NCBI GenBank assembly: GCA_017962605.1
Contig: JAGCUY010000179.1
Span: 1 to 64,000 of the forward strand
DNA from: Kiritimatiellia bacterium
GTDB taxonomy: Bacteria > Verrucomicrobiota > Kiritimatiellia > RFP12 > JAAYLN01
DNA: 64,000 nt
Reading direction: 5' to 3'
Part shown: positions 28,058-36,951 of the stretch, piece by piece
How positions within the stretch are numbered: the stretch's first letter is position 1
Layout of the letters: each line of letters starts with the position of its first letter
The notes under the pieces: generated by a model
Databases searched by the model: none
What the model was told of the DNA's origin: nothing
What the model saw: the letters and a program-made list of their open reading frames with translations, nothing else
Position numbers and translations under genes: made by a program

Positions 28058-29611
28058 ATGAAAAGACTGCTCATAACTGGCGTGGTGACGGTTGCCGCGA
28101 TTGTCACGGCGGCGGTTGAGATTGTTTCGCCTGATTCGCCGAAGCCGTATGAGGTGACGGCGGCGGGCCGCGAATGGGTACTCTCGCCCGAATGTCGGCT
28201 GGACGGCGACATCTTGACGGTTGTCGTGCCGGAGGGCGCTGCGGTCGGGCAGCACGGCGCCTGGACGACGCTTGACCTGTCCCCCTTCGCCGACGAAGGA
28301 TTCGAGGCCTCGATCCGCGTGCGCGGCGAAGGGGTGTCCGTCCCGCCCGAGTTCTACAATGGCGTCAAGTTCGTCTTCCGGTGCCGGAAGCCGGGGGACG
28401 AAGCCCCCGTGTGGCCGGGCGCGCTGCTTCCAACGGGCACCTTCGATTGGCAGACGGCCAGCGTCTGCTCCGACAAGGCCGCCTGCGTTGAAGGCGGCAG
28501 GGCCGATCTTCTCCTGGGACTTGAGAACTCCTCGGGAACGGCCGTCTTTGACCTCTCGACGCTGCGAATCGGGAAACCAGAATCGCACTGGCCAGTCACG
28601 AACCAGAACCACAGGTGCGCATACGGCGCACCTGACCCGTCACTCGCCACTCGTCACTCGCCGTTGCGCGGCGTGATGTCGCCTGGTGGAAACATGACGG
28701 AGGATGATTTCAAAACGCTCCATGCGTGGGGCGCGACGCTCCTGCGCTTCCAGATGGTGCGCGACTGGCACGCCGTGAACGGCAACCAGGATCTCGACGA
28801 ATATGACCGCTGGCTGGAAAGTCGCCTCGACCACTTCGACAAGGTAGTCCTGCCGCTGGCGCGGAAGTACGGGATCATGGTCGTTCTCGACCTGCATGTC
28901 CCGCCGGGGGGCCGCGATGCGGGCATGGAGGCCAACATGTTCTACGACGAGAGGATTGCCGGCCTTTTCGTGGAACTCTGGCGCCGCATCGCGAAGCGCT
29001 TCCGTGGACGCGGGGGCATCTATGGCTATGACCTCATCAACGAGCCTTGCCAGAGGCGCGAAACCCCCGCCGGCTGCGACTGGTGGAATCTCCAGCGGCG
29101 AGCCGCCGAGGCCATCCGCGCGGAAGACCCCGACACGCCGATTCTCGTCGAGTCAAACCAGTGGGACTCTCCGGAGACCTTCCGCTACATGTCTCCGATG
29201 ACGCTGACAAATGTCCTCTACGAAGTCCACATGTACGGCCCGGACGACTTCACCCATCAGCGCGTCCTCGGCACACGCCCCTGGATGGTCTCCTACCCGA
29301 ACGATGAAAGGGGCTGGAACCGGGTCCATCTGGCGGATATGCTGGAGCCCGTGCGCGAATTCCAGCGGAAGCATGGCGCGCGCATCTACGTCGGCGAGTT
29401 CAGCGCCGCCGCATGGGCGCCGGGGGCGGAGAACTACCTGCGCGACTGCATCGCCATCTTCGAGGAATATGGCTGGGACTGGACCTACCACGCCTTCCGC
29501 GAGGCGCCCGTCTGGGATGTGGAGAAGGAGGGCGAGACCATGGAGACCATGCGCCCCGCCGCCGCTGACACCCCGCGCAAGCGCGCCCTTCTCGATGGCT
29601 TCCGCAGGTAA
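28058..29611 (+). CDS. secreted GH5-type glycoside hydrolase with N-terminal beta domain
   Basis: This is a clan-A (retaining) hydrolase. An N-terminal hydrophobic signal (MKRLLITGVVTVAAIVTAA) is followed by a beta-sandwich resembling a carbohydrate-binding domain (about 25-180), then the TIM barrel. Catalytic residues are visible: acid/base E329 in DLINEP and nucleophile E447 in VGEFSAA, with VVLDLHVPPGG on an earlier strand. That pattern fits endo-beta-glucanase/mannanase-like GH5 enzymes; the substrate is not predictable. The linker between the domains (about residues 185-202) is made of a 9-bp-stem hairpin and CACTCG repeats translated in frame. I chose ATG 28058 over an in-frame start at 28025 because it begins the signal peptide. 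The XylR-like regulator follows after 14 nt. Confidence 0.85.
   Translation: MKRLLITGVVTVAAIVTAAVEIVSPDSPKPYEVTAAGREWVLSPECRLDGDILTVVVPEGAAVGQHGAWTTLDLSPFADEGFEASIRVRGEGVSVPPEFYNGVKFVFRCRKPGDEAPVWPGALLPTGTFDWQTASVCSDKAACVEGGRADLLLGLENSSGTAVFDLSTLRIGKPESHWPVTNQNHRCAYGAPDPSLATRHSPLRGVMSPGGNMTEDDFKTLHAWGATLLRFQMVRDWHAVNGNQDLDEYDRWLESRLDHFDKVVLPLARKYGIMVVLDLHVPPGGRDAGMEANMFYDERIAGLFVELWRRIAKRFRGRGGIYGYDLINEPCQRRETPAGCDWWNLQRRAAEAIRAEDPDTPILVESNQWDSPETFRYMSPMTLTNVLYEVHMYGPDDFTHQRVLGTRPWMVSYPNDERGWNRVHLADMLEPVREFQRKHGARIYVGEFSAAAWAPGAENYLRDCIAIFEEYGWDWTYHAFREAPVWDVEKEGETMETMRPAAADTPRKRALLDGFRR
28612..28662 (+). repeat. in-frame REP-like hairpin and CACTCG repeats in the GH5 linker
   Basis: CAGGTGCGC (28612-28620) pairs with GCGCACCTG (28626-28634) around ATACG, followed at 28638-28662 by CGTCACTCGC/CACTCG direct repeats. 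The reading frame stays open through it. Confidence 0.75.
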
Positions 29612-29625
29612 GGTGACTCGCCCTC

Positions 29626-30831
29626 ATGCCCCATAAGGATATGAACCCGCATCCCCGCATCCTCTATTTCGGGTACCATGCCGACGCGCAGATGCTGTGC
29701 GCGAAGTTAGCCGGAATGCGCCGTTATGCCGCGGCGCGGGGCTGGGAGGTGGAGCCGGTGGCGCGGGAGGACTCGACGCCGGCGGCCCTCCCCGGCATCC
29801 TGGCCCGCATCCGCCCCGCCGGCTGCATCGTGGAATGCCATTTCGGAAACACGGCACTGAAGCCATCGCTTTTCAAGGGCGTTCCCGTCGTGTATGTAAC
29901 TCCGGCCCACGGACTTTTCGGCCGTGGTGTCGCGCGCGTCATGCCGGACGACGACGCGATTGCGCGAGAAGCGATGCGTGAACTCGCCGCCAACCATCCC
30001 AAGGCATACGCCTATGTCGGCTTTGACCAGCCGGCCTCATGGGATGGCGTCCGCCTGAACGCTTTTCGCAAACTGGCGCGAATATCCAAGCTGCCATGCG
30101 GCGAGTTCCACTACATCCTCCATGACAAAGACGACAAGGCGGAACGCGCTGCCCGCGCTGCTGCGCTTTCGGCATGGCTGGCGACTCTGCCGCGTGGATG
30201 CGGCATCATGGCAGCCAACGACCGCATCGCCGCCGAGACGCTTTCCTCCGCCCGCGCGGCGCATCTCTCCTGCCCATACGACTTCACGCTCATCGGCGTT
30301 GACAACAGCGAGGCATACAGCGGAACTGACGAGGCCTCCATCTCGACGATCCGTGTTGATTACGAACGTATGGGCTATGTTGCCGCAAAGATGATTGGCG
30401 AGATGACCGGAACGCCTCGGGCTGCCGCAAAGACTGGCGCGCCCCAGCCGGTTCTGGTCGGTCCGCTCCTTGTTCTCCGGCGCAAATCGACGGGAGGCAG
30501 CGGCCGCAGGGCACCGTTCATCATAGAGGCGGTCGAAATCATCCGACGAGAGGCGTGCGACGGCCTCGAACCCCATGACCTGATTGCGCGCTTCCCATTT
30601 TCACGCCGCCTGTTCGAGACCCGCTTCCGCGAGGCCATGGGCCATTCCATTCGCGAGGAAATTAGGCAGGTTCGCCTTGAGCGGGTGTGCTCGCTCCTCG
30701 CCGAAACGGACATGCCGGTTTCGGCCATATCGGACTTCTGCGGATTCGGTTGCGGCCACGCCCTGCGCGAACTGTTCCACGACCGCCTAGGGATGTCCAT
30801 GCGAGAATTCCGCGCCTCCAGGTGCCGGTGA
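29626..30831 (+). CDS. XylR-like transcriptional regulator (LacI-type ligand domain plus AraC HTH)
   Basis: The 401-aa protein has a LacI/periplasmic-binding-protein-like sensor domain (about 10-285: VPVVYVTPAHG, AYVGFDQP, GIMAANDRIAAE, FTLIGVDNSE, STIRVDYERMGYVAA) followed by a C-terminal AraC-type double helix-turn-helix (about 300-400: LIARFPFSRRLFETRFREAMG, ISDFCGFGCGHALRELFHDRLG). This arrangement is that of XylR, which binds a sugar and activates catabolic genes. Here it probably senses a monosaccharide or oligosaccharide released by the surrounding hydrolases. It is the only classical DNA-binding regulator seen in the catabolic region, the others being the two sigma domains. AGGTGA about 9 nt upstream supports the first ATG; 29641 is an alternative. 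Confidence 0.88.
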   Translation: MPHKDMNPHPRILYFGYHADAQMLCAKLAGMRRYAAARGWEVEPVAREDSTPAALPGILARIRPAGCIVECHFGNTALKPSLFKGVPVVYVTPAHGLFGRGVARVMPDDDAIAREAMRELAANHPKAYAYVGFDQPASWDGVRLNAFRKLARISKLPCGEFHYILHDKDDKAERAARAAALSAWLATLPRGCGIMAANDRIAAETLSSARAAHLSCPYDFTLIGVDNSEAYSGTDEASISTIRVDYERMGYVAAKMIGEMTGTPRAAAKTGAPQPVLVGPLLVLRRKSTGGSGRRAPFIIEAVEIIRREACDGLEPHDLIARFPFSRRLFETRFREAMGHSIREEIRQVRLERVCSLLAETDMPVSAISDFCGFGCGHALRELFHDRLGMSMREFRASRCR

Positions 30832-30909
30832 ACCTAAAAAAACTTTGCGCAAACAATCCACTCACCACTGCGGAAGGGTGGTAAAATGGAATCATGTTCG
30901 GGATGATTA

Positions 30910-30930
30910 GGCCTCCCGCGCCGGGGGGCC
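30910..30930 (+). promoter_or_regulatory. strong 5'-UTR hairpin before the FGE-like gene
   Basis: GGCCTCCCG (30910-30918) can pair with the segment ending CGGGGGGCC (to 30930) with one T-G pair. No T-run follows, so it is not a typical terminator. A TAAAAT (30882-30887) upstream may be a -10 box. It could be a stabilising or regulatory leader element. Confidence 0.4.
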
Positions 30931-30954
30931 GGCCTGAACGGTGGAGAAACTCAC

Positions 30955-32193
30955 ATGCACAACGGAATCGCAAAAACCAAAATTGACACACGCCTCGCCT
31001 TGGTGGCGGCCGCCGCAATGGCGCTAGCACCTGTCGCTAAGTCTGCAACGACCATCACCGTGGACAGCGTTGTCCAGCGCTGGCCTTGGAACAACAAGCT
31101 TGACATTACTTACACCGTGACCGACGGGCAGGACGTCTCGACCTCGTCATTTAAGAAGATTGTCTTTACCGCCGACATCGGCGGCACGACCTACACGATT
31201 GATGGCGTGACCGACGTAGGTGCGAGCGCGAACACCGGCACGCACACCGTTACCTGGACGGCCCCGTCGGGTGTCAAGAGCGACAGCTGCACGATGACCG
31301 CCGCAATCTACGCCGCCACGGCTCCGAGCGGCGACGACTACCTCGTCGTCGACCTCTCGACCGGCGCGAAATCCTATGAGGGTCTGCTCGCCACGCAGGC
31401 CGACTCGAACGCCCGCTACAACGTTGCGACCTACAAGACATCCAAGATGGTCCTCCGCAAGATTCCCGGCGGCGGCACCTACCCGACGGGCGACAACTCG
31501 AACTACCCCACCTCCAACTCGGCGCGGACTTGGACAACCGACCGCGACTACTACGTCGGTGTCTTTCCCGTGACGCAGGGGCAATACCAGCAAATTACTG
31601 GCAGCAATCCGTCCACCAGGAACTGGACTGCCACAGGAAACACCATTTCGTACCGACCTGTCGAACATGTCTCGTGGGACGACTTGAGGCTGTCCACTAC
31701 GGCTTCGTCGTCTCCGATCCCGGCCGTCTCGGCTTCAGGCACCGGAACGTTTTTCCAACGGCTCAACTACATGACCGGCCTCTACTTTGACCTCCCGACC
31801 GAAATCATGTCGGAAATCGCGCAGCGCGCCGGCGCAACAACGGTGTATTACTGGGGGGATGCATGGGACACCTCCAAGGTTGTTTGCAGTGCCAACAGCG
31901 GCAACTGCACCTTCGCCGTCGGCTCCAAGGAACCAAACGCCTGGGGCATCTATGACGCGGCTGGCAACACGAGGGAGTGGTGCCTCGACGACTATACGTC
32001 GGAAAACAGGGCCACACGGGCGGATCCGTTTACGCCGTTCTGCGCGGAGACCGTTTCATCAAAGGCTTCGCATGGTGGCGGAGGGTTTGGCAGCAGCAAC
32101 GCCAATGCGTTCAAAGCGTCCTACATCAGCAATGGCGGGCATGCGTCGGTAACAAACGACGATGGCTTCCGCGTCGCCTTGATCGCAGACTAA
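30955..32193 (+). CDS. secreted SUMF1/FGE-like protein, probably non-catalytic
   Basis: An exported 412-aa protein: signal peptide to about residue 30, a beta domain (about 35-160) and a C-terminal formylglycine-generating-enzyme-type domain. The family is recognised by YVGVFPVTQGQYQQITG, RPVEHVSWDD, LYFDLPTE, WGIYDAAGNTREWC and the terminal DDGFRVAL. The usual RGGSW segment is replaced by SHGGGGF, and no Cys follows it, so the copper-binding Cys pair of true sulfatase activators appears to be missing; a binding or structural role is more likely. Ribosome site GGAGAA lies about 8 nt before the ATG. The next secreted protein starts 12 nt after its stop. Confidence 0.8.
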   Translation: MHNGIAKTKIDTRLALVAAAAMALAPVAKSATTITVDSVVQRWPWNNKLDITYTVTDGQDVSTSSFKKIVFTADIGGTTYTIDGVTDVGASANTGTHTVTWTAPSGVKSDSCTMTAAIYAATAPSGDDYLVVDLSTGAKSYEGLLATQADSNARYNVATYKTSKMVLRKIPGGGTYPTGDNSNYPTSNSARTWTTDRDYYVGVFPVTQGQYQQITGSNPSTRNWTATGNTISYRPVEHVSWDDLRLSTTASSSPIPAVSASGTGTFFQRLNYMTGLYFDLPTEIMSEIAQRAGATTVYYWGDAWDTSKVVCSANSGNCTFAVGSKEPNAWGIYDAAGNTREWCLDDYTSENRATRADPFTPFCAETVSSKASHGGGGFGSSNANAFKASYISNGGHASVTNDDGFRVALIAD

Positions 32194-32205
32194 AGGGAGG
32201 GTGCC

Positions 32206-33084
32206 ATGAGAACACCAACCTTGGCAATTCTTGCGACGCTGGCTGCAGGCCTGCCGCTTTTCGCAGACGAGACGCCGGAGGCGACATCCTCCGCCTGCTC
32301 CTTCTCGCTTGACTCGGCGGGGACTGGCACCCCCATCGCCCTGAAAACCGTGGCGGACATTACCGCCCTTCGCCAGGCCACCTACCAGCCCGTCGAGACT
32401 GTGACGCTCGTCGCCCCCGACGGTACGGTGTCCACGGTCGTCACTGGCGCGTCCGGCGCCGGGACTGTCGCCCTTCCAATCACCGCCGTCGGCGGCGTCT
32501 GGACGGCCCGTAGCACGCGGTCTGGCACGGCGACCTTCACGGTTCGCCGTTCGATTGACAACACCCTCGGCGCCGGAACGGCGGCCTCGCCCGCAAAACT
32601 GGTCGATGGCGACGAACTTATCGACTACAACGCCGGTGACGGCTATGTGTTCGAGGCGAATGCCTGGGAGGGGCTGCTCGACTCGATTGCCCTTCCTTCA
32701 GGCTTCCGGCTGGAGGCGGCGGGGGACGATGCCTGGCGCATTGTCTCCTCGCCGGATGGCTGCCTGTATGCCTGGGCTGGAACGGTGGCTTTCCCGGTGG
32801 ACAGCCGCGTAACAGGGCCAGATCGTTCTACGACCAAGGTGGACGCCCTTCCGGTCGCCTATACTGGCGACAACTGGATAGGCGACGCATCCAAGGCGGC
32901 GACGCTGACGCTCACCCCGCCCACGGGCGAGCCGACGACGCTAAACCTCGCCGGAACTGGCGCCCAGCCCTTCACCTTCAATAAAATCGGTAACTGGACC
33001 CTGCTGCTCGCCATGGCGAACGGCAAAAAACTCCAATCGACGCTCTCCGTAGCCGGCTGCGCCTTTACGATGGTTGTCAGGTAA
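32206..33084 (+). CDS. small secreted beta protein of unknown function with hydrophobic C-terminal tail
   Basis: This 292-aa protein starts with a signal peptide (MRTPTLAILATLAAGLPLFA) and is otherwise rich in Thr, Gly and beta-forming residues, with alternating segments such as TVTLVAPDG, TATFTVRRS and ATLTLTPPTGEP. I recognise no family. It ends in CAFTMVVR, the tail type shared with five other secreted proteins in this window. It is preceded at good distance by GGGAGG and probably forms a secreted pair with the FGE-like protein 12 nt upstream. The GH63/trehalase-like gene begins 7 nt downstream. Confidence 0.6.
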   Translation: MRTPTLAILATLAAGLPLFADETPEATSSACSFSLDSAGTGTPIALKTVADITALRQATYQPVETVTLVAPDGTVSTVVTGASGAGTVALPITAVGGVWTARSTRSGTATFTVRRSIDNTLGAGTAASPAKLVDGDELIDYNAGDGYVFEANAWEGLLDSIALPSGFRLEAAGDDAWRIVSSPDGCLYAWAGTVAFPVDSRVTGPDRSTTKVDALPVAYTGDNWIGDASKAATLTLTPPTGEPTTLNLAGTGAQPFTFNKIGNWTLLLAMANGKKLQSTLSVAGCAFTMVVR

Positions 33085-33091
33085 AGTGCCC

Positions 33092-34399
33092 ATGACGGCC
33101 GCCATCCCCCGCGACTATGCCTCCGACGCGGATTTTGTCGCGGCGTTCCGCGCCGCCGCCATCGCGATGGCCCAGCGCAAGAGCGCCGCGCTGGGCGTTT
33201 CTCCGCCAGGGGCGGCAATCCCCGTGGGGCCGCGAATCGCCACTGGCGGCAAGTTCGACGGCCACTTCCTTTGGGATGCTGCCTTCAGCGTCTTCTGGGC
33301 CGTGCATGCGCCGGCAGGGGCGCTGCCCATCGCCTCTACCCTTGACAACTTCTACCGTTTCGCCGAGCCGGATGGCTACATAGGGCGCGAGTTCCTGGCG
33401 GACGGCACCCCTGTCTGGGATCCCGAACACCCAATCTCCTTCAATCCGCCGATGTTCGCGTGGGCGGAGCTGGAACTGGCAGGCAGTCCTTGCGCAGAGC
33501 CGGGGCGGCTTGCCCGCGTCTATCCCACCCTGGTGCGCCACCACCAGTCATGCGTCCGCAAGTTCCGGCGTCCAGACGGCCTATACTTCAGCTGCGGACT
33601 AGGCTGCGGAATGGACGACATGCCGCGCTGGCCGCATGGCTTCACCCCCGCCCAACGTGCGGCGGGCGGCATCCCGCTTACGGAACAGTCGCTCGGCGAG
33701 CGCTCGCGCGACATCTGGACGCGCTGGCTTAACTGCTGCGCCGCCGACCATTCATGGAACCGCCAGGCGGGCTGGATTGACATGTCGGCCGCAATGGCGC
33801 TGGACGCCCGCTCTCTTGCCGAGATTGCCATGCGCGTCGGCCGTACCGACGAAGCGCGCGAGTTCAATGCCGAACACGCGACGCTCGCGGCGGCCATCAA
33901 CCGTCTCTGCTGGGACGAGGCGACGGGCTTCTACTACGATGTGACCGACGGTGGGATCATCAGGCGCCGCCACCTCGGCGCGCTCTGGACGCTCGTCTCG
34001 CATGTCGCGCCGCCGGAGCGCGTGGAGCGGATGATTGCCACGCTTTTCGATCCGGCGGTGTTCTACCGCACCGTGCCCCTTGCATCGCTTGAGGCTGGCG
34101 ACCCGGACTACACGCCGGAGAAGGAATACTTCAAAGGCCCCGCCTGGCCGAACTTGAACTTCCTCGCGATTCGCGGGCTGTGCGAATACGGGCACAGAAC
34201 CGAGGCGGAAAGACTCGCCCGCCTCTGGTATAATTGCTGCGCCGCCCTCTACGAAAAAACGGGCGGCATCTACGAGAATCTCTCATCCGAGCAGTTCGAT
34301 CACCCCAAGGAACGCTCCTTCCCCGACTATGCGGGACATGGCTGCCTCACGCCAGTCGCCTTGCCTGCGATGTTCGGATGGGGCAAAAACCACCAATAG
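33092..34399 (+). CDS. GH63/trehalase-like (MGH1-type) glycoside hydrolase
   Basis: A 435-aa cytoplasmic-looking protein (no signal peptide) with the (alpha/alpha)6 toroid of the GH37/GH63/trehalase group. Motifs are GGKFDGHFLWDAAF near the N-terminus, SCGLGCGMDDMPRWP (the general-acid-type Asp region), GWIDMSAAMALDA, DEATGFYYDV, EYFKGPAWPNLNFLAI and FPDYAGHGCLTP at the end. These enzymes are inverting and act mainly on alpha-glucosides or mannosides; the exact substrate is unclear. I used ATG 33092; an in-frame TTG at 33074 would overlap the previous gene. The next gene begins 8 nt later. Confidence 0.75.
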   Translation: MTAAIPRDYASDADFVAAFRAAAIAMAQRKSAALGVSPPGAAIPVGPRIATGGKFDGHFLWDAAFSVFWAVHAPAGALPIASTLDNFYRFAEPDGYIGREFLADGTPVWDPEHPISFNPPMFAWAELELAGSPCAEPGRLARVYPTLVRHHQSCVRKFRRPDGLYFSCGLGCGMDDMPRWPHGFTPAQRAAGGIPLTEQSLGERSRDIWTRWLNCCAADHSWNRQAGWIDMSAAMALDARSLAEIAMRVGRTDEAREFNAEHATLAAAINRLCWDEATGFYYDVTDGGIIRRRHLGALWTLVSHVAPPERVERMIATLFDPAVFYRTVPLASLEAGDPDYTPEKEYFKGPAWPNLNFLAIRGLCEYGHRTEAERLARLWYNCCAALYEKTGGIYENLSSEQFDHPKERSFPDYAGHGCLTPVALPAMFGWGKNHQ

Positions 34400-34407
34400 G
34401 ACTCCTC

Positions 34408-36903
34408 ATGAAGACATCCCCAATTCTTGCCGCCATCTTCGCATTCCTCGCCTGTGCGCCAGTGTCGCAAGGCGCGGATGTCACCGCCCGCGTCAACAGC
34501 CGCGGTGGCCTTGCATTCGGTGGAGCCGAGATCGACATCGTCGCCTACGCCCCCGGCTGGAAGAGGCTTTCCGCGAAGTCCGAATGGATTTCCGCGCCCG
34601 ACATCGGACATGGCAGGTTCTCGATTGCCAACGACCAGGGCACGGCGACCTTCCGCGGGCGCGGCGTGTGGTCGCAGGGAGAGGGCGGGGAACTTCACGG
34701 CCACATTGAAATCAGTTGCGTCGCCGCCGCTGAAATGCAGTGTCTAGCCGTAATGGTCAACCTGCCAGTTGATCCGCCAATCGGCAATGGGGATGGCTCC
34801 GCAACGGACTTTGAACTGCCGCTTTCCGATGGCCGCGTCGCCCGCCTCTCTTTCACCAATGCCATCCCCTACCATTCGCAGGACTTGCGCCCGAAAGGCG
34901 GACGCTGGACCGTCCGATTCGGCGCATCCGCCATTACTCCACGCGCCTACACGCCGGGGGAGAAGATGGAATGGGACATGACTCTGTCCGCTCCAGGCGG
35001 CCTCGCGCTCGCCCTTGCCACGCCGATTGTAATTGCCGAAGGCGACGACTGGGTGCGCCTTGACTACAAGAAGGACATCGTTCCCGGCTCCGCGCTCGAC
35101 TTTTCGACACTGGGGCTGCAGGACGCTCCCGCCGGCAAGCACGGTTGGCTCAAATCCGTAGGCGGCCACTTTGAGTTCGAGGGGCTGCCTGGGGTCGAGC
35201 AGCGCTTCTATGGCGTCAACCTCTGCTTCTCTGCCAACTACCCCGACCACGACCTTGCCGACAGCCTCGTCGATCGTCTCGTGCGTCTTGGCTACAACGC
35301 CCTTCGCGTCCACCACCATGATGGCGCATGGGCTGCCGCATACGCGCATCGTGAAGTCGAAAGTCAAAGGTCGAAGGTCGATGACGAAGCATCCACTGAC
35401 CTTTCAACTCTTCAACCTTTCAACCTTTCAACCTCTGTCGATGTCGTCGACGACGACATCGACAGATTGGACTATCTCCTTGCCAAGTGCTTTGAGCGCG
35501 GCATCTATGTGACGACAGACCTCTATGTGTCGCGGAAAGCGCCATGGCACGACATCGGCATCGACCGCGACGACACACTCAACCAGAATCTCTACAAGAC
35601 CTACGTGGGCGTCCATGACGGGGCCTTCGCCGACTGGTGCCGCTGGTCGCGCGAGTTTCTGGAGCATGTGAACCCCTACACGGGCCGCGCCTACAAGGAC
35701 GAACCGGGCCTTCCGCTCATCTCGCTCATCAACGAGGGAATCCTCGCTATGGGCTGGGATGCCACCGGCAAGGCCACCGACCCATACATTCACCAGGCCT
35801 GGCTGGAGTCCGGCGGCAAAGGAGACACGCCCTCCCCTGGCACCAAGGAATTCGAGGCATTCGACGCCTGGCTCACCCGCCGCATCTTCGAGCGCTGCTC
35901 CGATTTCGTGCGCTCGCTCGGCTGCCGCGCCCTGCTTTCCAACGACAACAACGGCAAGAAGCACGGCGAAGGCGAGGGCTGCACTCCGCTCTACGACTAT
36001 GTGGACAGCCACTGGTATATCGACCACCCGACATTCATCGACAAGCCCTGGAGCCTTCCTTCCAAGTGCGGCAACGACAACCTGATCAAGTGCGACAAGC
36101 CGGCCATCTTCCACAGCGGCTGGGCGAAGGGTGCCTCAAAGCCCTACACGATTTCAGAGTGGAACATCGCCTATCCCGGCTATTACCGGGGCATGGGTGG
36201 CATCCTTACAGGCGCACTCGCGGACGAGCAGGAGTGGGATGGCCTCTGGCGCTTCGCCTACTCGCATGACAGGAAGAACCTTGCGGGAGACCACAACGTC
36301 GCCGGCTTCTTCGATTGCGTTGTTGATCCGCTAATCGCCGCCAGCGACCGCGCGAGCGTCTTCCTCTTCCTGGGCCGTGCGCCTGGAACCCTCTCACTTG
36401 ACAAGGCCCGTGGCTCAATGGCCATAGTCTCGCCACTCACTTGCGGCGGCTTCGCCGAAAGCGGCCGCATCGATGCCGGGCCTGTTCAATTCGAAATCTT
36501 GCCACCAAATCAGAGTTCTGCAAATCCGAGTCCCGCGCCCGCCACACTTTGGGTGAGTTCCCTCGACGGCAAGCCCGTTGAGCGCTCCTCCCGCATGCTG
36601 CTGGTGCATCTCACCGATGTGCAGGGCGAGGGAACGCAATTCGCCGATGAGGCTCGCCGGATAATTCTCAAGTGGGGCGAGGTGCCACTCGTCGCGGTTG
36701 GCTCCGCCGAGGTGTCGTTGCGCCTCGCGCAAGATGGTGCCGATGCTCCATCCTCTGGCACACCCGCCGTCTATTCACTCGATACCGCCGGCAATCGCAT
36801 TGGCGAAGTGCCGTCGCGCATCGAAGATGGAACCCTGCGCTTCACTGTGTCCACTCGTGGACCGCAAGGCGGCCGCATCTACTACGAAATCGTGCGGCAA
36901 TAG
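34408..36903 (+). CDS. secreted clan-A glycoside hydrolase with in-frame repeat insertion
   Basis: The 831-aa product starts with a signal peptide (MKTSPILAAIFAFLACAPVSQG) chosen at ATG 34408 with AGGA upstream; in-frame codons before it belong to the previous gene's region. It has an N-terminal beta domain (about 25-245), a TIM barrel (about 260-640) and a C-terminal beta domain. Catalytic Glu residues on the usual strands are E443 in SLINEG and E584 in TISEWN, with NALRVHHHDG on an earlier strand. This resembles GH5-like retaining enzymes; the family number is uncertain. Residues about 316-343, just after the HHHDG strand, are a translated repeat element, so an active-site-side loop has been lengthened. 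Confidence 0.8.
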   Translation: MKTSPILAAIFAFLACAPVSQGADVTARVNSRGGLAFGGAEIDIVAYAPGWKRLSAKSEWISAPDIGHGRFSIANDQGTATFRGRGVWSQGEGGELHGHIEISCVAAAEMQCLAVMVNLPVDPPIGNGDGSATDFELPLSDGRVARLSFTNAIPYHSQDLRPKGGRWTVRFGASAITPRAYTPGEKMEWDMTLSAPGGLALALATPIVIAEGDDWVRLDYKKDIVPGSALDFSTLGLQDAPAGKHGWLKSVGGHFEFEGLPGVEQRFYGVNLCFSANYPDHDLADSLVDRLVRLGYNALRVHHHDGAWAAAYAHREVESQRSKVDDEASTDLSTLQPFNLSTSVDVVDDDIDRLDYLLAKCFERGIYVTTDLYVSRKAPWHDIGIDRDDTLNQNLYKTYVGVHDGAFADWCRWSREFLEHVNPYTGRAYKDEPGLPLISLINEGILAMGWDATGKATDPYIHQAWLESGGKGDTPSPGTKEFEAFDAWLTRRIFERCSDFVRSLGCRALLSNDNNGKKHGEGEGCTPLYDYVDSHWYIDHPTFIDKPWSLPSKCGNDNLIKCDKPAIFHSGWAKGASKPYTISEWNIAYPGYYRGMGGILTGALADEQEWDGLWRFAYSHDRKNLAGDHNVAGFFDCVVDPLIAASDRASVFLFLGRAPGTLSLDKARGSMAIVSPLTCGGFAESGRIDAGPVQFEILPPNQSSANPSPAPATLWVSSLDGKPVERSSRMLLVHLTDVQGEGTQFADEARRIILKWGEVPLVAVGSAEVSLRLAQDGADAPSSGTPAVYSLDTAGNRIGEVPSRIEDGTLRFTVSTRGPQGGRIYYEIVRQ
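35352..35436 (+). repeat. in-frame repeat insertion in the clan-A hydrolase gene
   Basis: AAGTC/AAAGGTC units at 35354-35380 are followed by GACCTTTCAACTCTTCAACC and further TTTCAACC units to about 35434. The halves are roughly inverted copies. The frame stays open. Confidence 0.75.
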
Positions 36904-36912
36904 GCGCGCCGC

Positions 36913-36941
36913 TTGACATATTGGCGGCAACTTGAAACAAT
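36913..36941 (+). promoter_or_regulatory. sigma-70-type promoter for the binding-protein gene
   Basis: A perfect TTGACA (36913-36918), 17 nt and AACAAT (36936-36941). Transcription would start only a few bases before ATG 36952, giving little or no leader. Confidence 0.6.
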
Positions 36942-36951
36942 TAAAGCCTCT

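Noticed and set aside
30955-32193. FGE-like gene as evidence for active sulfatase maturation
   Set aside because: No sulfatase gene is present in the window and the key Cys and RGGSW region are not conserved.
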